Source: Armatimonadota bacterium | Lineage (GTDB): Bacteria; Armatimonadota; Zipacnadia; Zipacnadales; UBA11051 | Assembly: GCA_003542955.1 (NCBI GenBank) | Contig: DPJP01000402.1 | Coordinates: 192 to 7,830, forward strand | DNA length: 7,639 nucleotides | Reading direction: 5' to 3' | Part shown: positions 6,748 through 7,639 of the stretch, piece after piece | How positions within the stretch are numbered: position 1 is the stretch's first letter | How the letters are laid out: each line of letters begins with the position of its first letter | Notes under the pieces: generated by a model | The model's input: the letters and a program-made list of their open reading frames with translations, nothing else | Databases searched by the model: none | Told to the model about the DNA's origin: nothing | Made by a program: the position numbers and the translations under genes

Positions 6748-7639
6748 GTCTCATCGCCTCCCCGGCAAAGCGCCGCCGCTACGGCATGGCCGGAGGGCGG
6801 ACATCCCTCCACGTGCGGATGGGTGGGCCAGAACTTGCGCAGGCAGTTACCTACGACCAGTGCCCCGGGGGCAGGATCGGCCTTCACGCCCAGCGCCACC
6901 GACGTGACGCGTCGACCGTTGCCGGCCACGAACAGGCCATCCATCAGCGCCGCCCTGCAGGCCGTGCAGGCGTCACCGTCATCAATCTCCAGGTCCGGGT
7001 AGACTCTGTTGATATGCTCCTGGGGCAGCACGAATCTGCGCGGCTGCAGCGGCTCTCCGGCAATCTCTATCCCACTCAGTCGGTCTTCTCCCAGGCCTGC
7101 CCGGGCTGCCATGCGCAGCAGCGGCACATCTGCCGGGTCAATGCCCATCTGTGCGCACCCAATCGCATCCACCGCCACCCGGTCCTGCCCCGCGATCAGC
7201 AGTCCGAGCGGCACCAGCGGCCCGCGGTTGTGCTCGCCCTCCATCGCGTTGATGGCATCAATGACATTGATCTGCGGGCGCACGATACGGTTCAGCGCCA
7301 CAATCGCCGGTAGCAGGCCGACACGGTGAAACGCCATCTTGTCTTGCGGCCGCAGGCAGCCCTTGAGGTTCTTCACGCACAGCGTCGCCACGCAGGTGCT
7401 GTGCACCTTCATCAGCGGGATGTTGATGATGATATCGGCTTCGAGCGCCAGCCGGGCGACACCGATCTCGGGCGGAAGATCGGGCTCGTCACTGTAGAGC
7501 ACATGCTCGTCGTCATCGAACAGCACGAAACGTGCACCGAGCTCGGTGATGCTCCCCGGCACGCCCAGCTCTTTCAGGTATGCCTCGATCTGCGCGCGCG
7601 AGACCGGCACCGGCCCTTCACCGACGATGACCTCGCCTC
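6744..7639 (-). CDS. DUF362 domain protein with C-terminal cysteine cluster (5' end cut by window edge)
   Basis: The frame is open from the right edge to a TGA at 6746-6744, so the start lies outside the window. The GTG at 7610 is probably internal, since the residues before it (EVIVGEGP) belong to the DUF362 core. Counting from that codon, family hallmarks are INIPLMKVHS (62-71), the KNLKGC segment (80-85) followed by a conserved FH (94-95), INVIDAINAMEGEHNRGP (114-131) and GQDRVAVDAIG (141-151). After residue 205 comes a cysteine-bearing tail: CTAC (215-218), GNC (C256) and GCPP (C270). This spacing suggests a [4Fe-4S] site, and GCPP resembles a cluster-ligand motif of the NuoB/hydrogenase small-subunit fold. 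DUF362 proteins often carry iron-sulfur clusters, but their function is mostly unknown. The ATGA overlap with the glycyl radical enzyme gene indicates one transcript and possibly a joint role, for instance electron delivery. No signal peptide can be judged because the N-terminus is missing. Confidence 0.87.
   Translation of the reverse strand, partial: GEVIVGEGPVPVSRAQIEAYLKELGVPGSITELGARFVLFDDDEHVLYSDEPDLPPEIGVARLALEADIIINIPLMKVHSTCVATLCVKNLKGCLRPQDKMAFHRVGLLPAIVALNRIVRPQINVIDAINAMEGEHNRGPLVPLGLLIAGQDRVAVDAIGCAQMGIDPADVPLLRMAARAGLGEDRLSGIEIAGEPLQPRRFVLPQEHINRVYPDLEIDDGDACTACRAALMDGLFVAGNGRRVTSVALGVKADPAPGALVVGNCLRKFWPTHPHVEGCPPSGHAVAAALCRGGDET
6757..6763 (-). promoter_or_regulatory. Ribosome binding site of the glycyl radical enzyme gene, inside the DUF362 gene
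   Basis: On the minus strand GGGGAGG ends 9 bases before the ATG at 6747. It lies within the last codons of the DUF362 gene. It also precedes an out-of-frame ATG at 6754, but only the 6747 start opens the glycyl radical enzyme frame. Confidence 0.6.

Noticed and set aside
1..7639. CRISPR array, tRNA/rRNA, insertion sequence or attachment site
   Set aside because: I saw no regularly spaced repeats, no tRNA-like cloverleaf, no transposase frame and no flanking direct repeats around the ATPase/DUF4276 pair.

Overview
The window is high-GC bacterial DNA with tightly packed genes: five plus-strand or minus-strand genes with clear family signatures and one more that is cut by the right edge. Every gene start that lies inside the window has a Shine-Dalgarno-type site or direct coupling to the preceding gene. 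The protein set is a secreted beta-helix protein, a PF12831-type FAD oxidoreductase, a glycyl radical enzyme and a DUF362 protein. This mix is typical of environmental, polysaccharide-degrading lineages such as Armatimonadota, Planctomycetota or Hydrogenedentota. That placement is an inference from gene content, and no phylogenetic marker is present. A glycyl radical enzyme implies at least periodic anoxia.

Left part (1-2606): a secreted right-handed beta-helix protein runs off the left edge on the minus strand. It is divergent, across a 266-base spacer, from a cytosolic FAD-dependent oxidoreductase on the plus strand. The last 80 bases before the oxidoreductase contain two interlocking inverted repeats that could form an H-type pseudoknot, followed by a small hairpin covering the ribosome binding site. 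This is a candidate cis-regulatory leader.

Middle part (2607-4554): after a 106-base gap with a plausible sigma70-type promoter lies a two-gene unit. It encodes an SMC/ABC-like AAA ATPase followed, with no spacing at all, by a small DUF4276 protein with TOPRIM-like acidic motifs. The layout parallels ATPase plus TOPRIM-nuclease defence pairs (OLD/Gabija, PARIS, AbiL/Rlo), so a role in defence against phage or plasmids is a reasonable but untested idea.

Right part (4576-7639): on the minus strand, convergent with the pair above and only 21 bases from it, is a DUF362 protein gene cut by the right edge. It overlaps by ATGA the gene for a complete but compact glycyl radical enzyme with intact catalytic Cys, Glu and glycyl residues. 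The DUF362 protein carries a C-terminal cysteine set (CxxC, GNC, GCPP) that looks like an iron-sulfur site. The translational coupling suggests that the two act together. No radical SAM activase is visible in the window. The substrate of the glycyl radical enzyme cannot be assigned from sequence reading. This coupled pair and the ATPase/DUF4276 pair are the two parts most worth following up.
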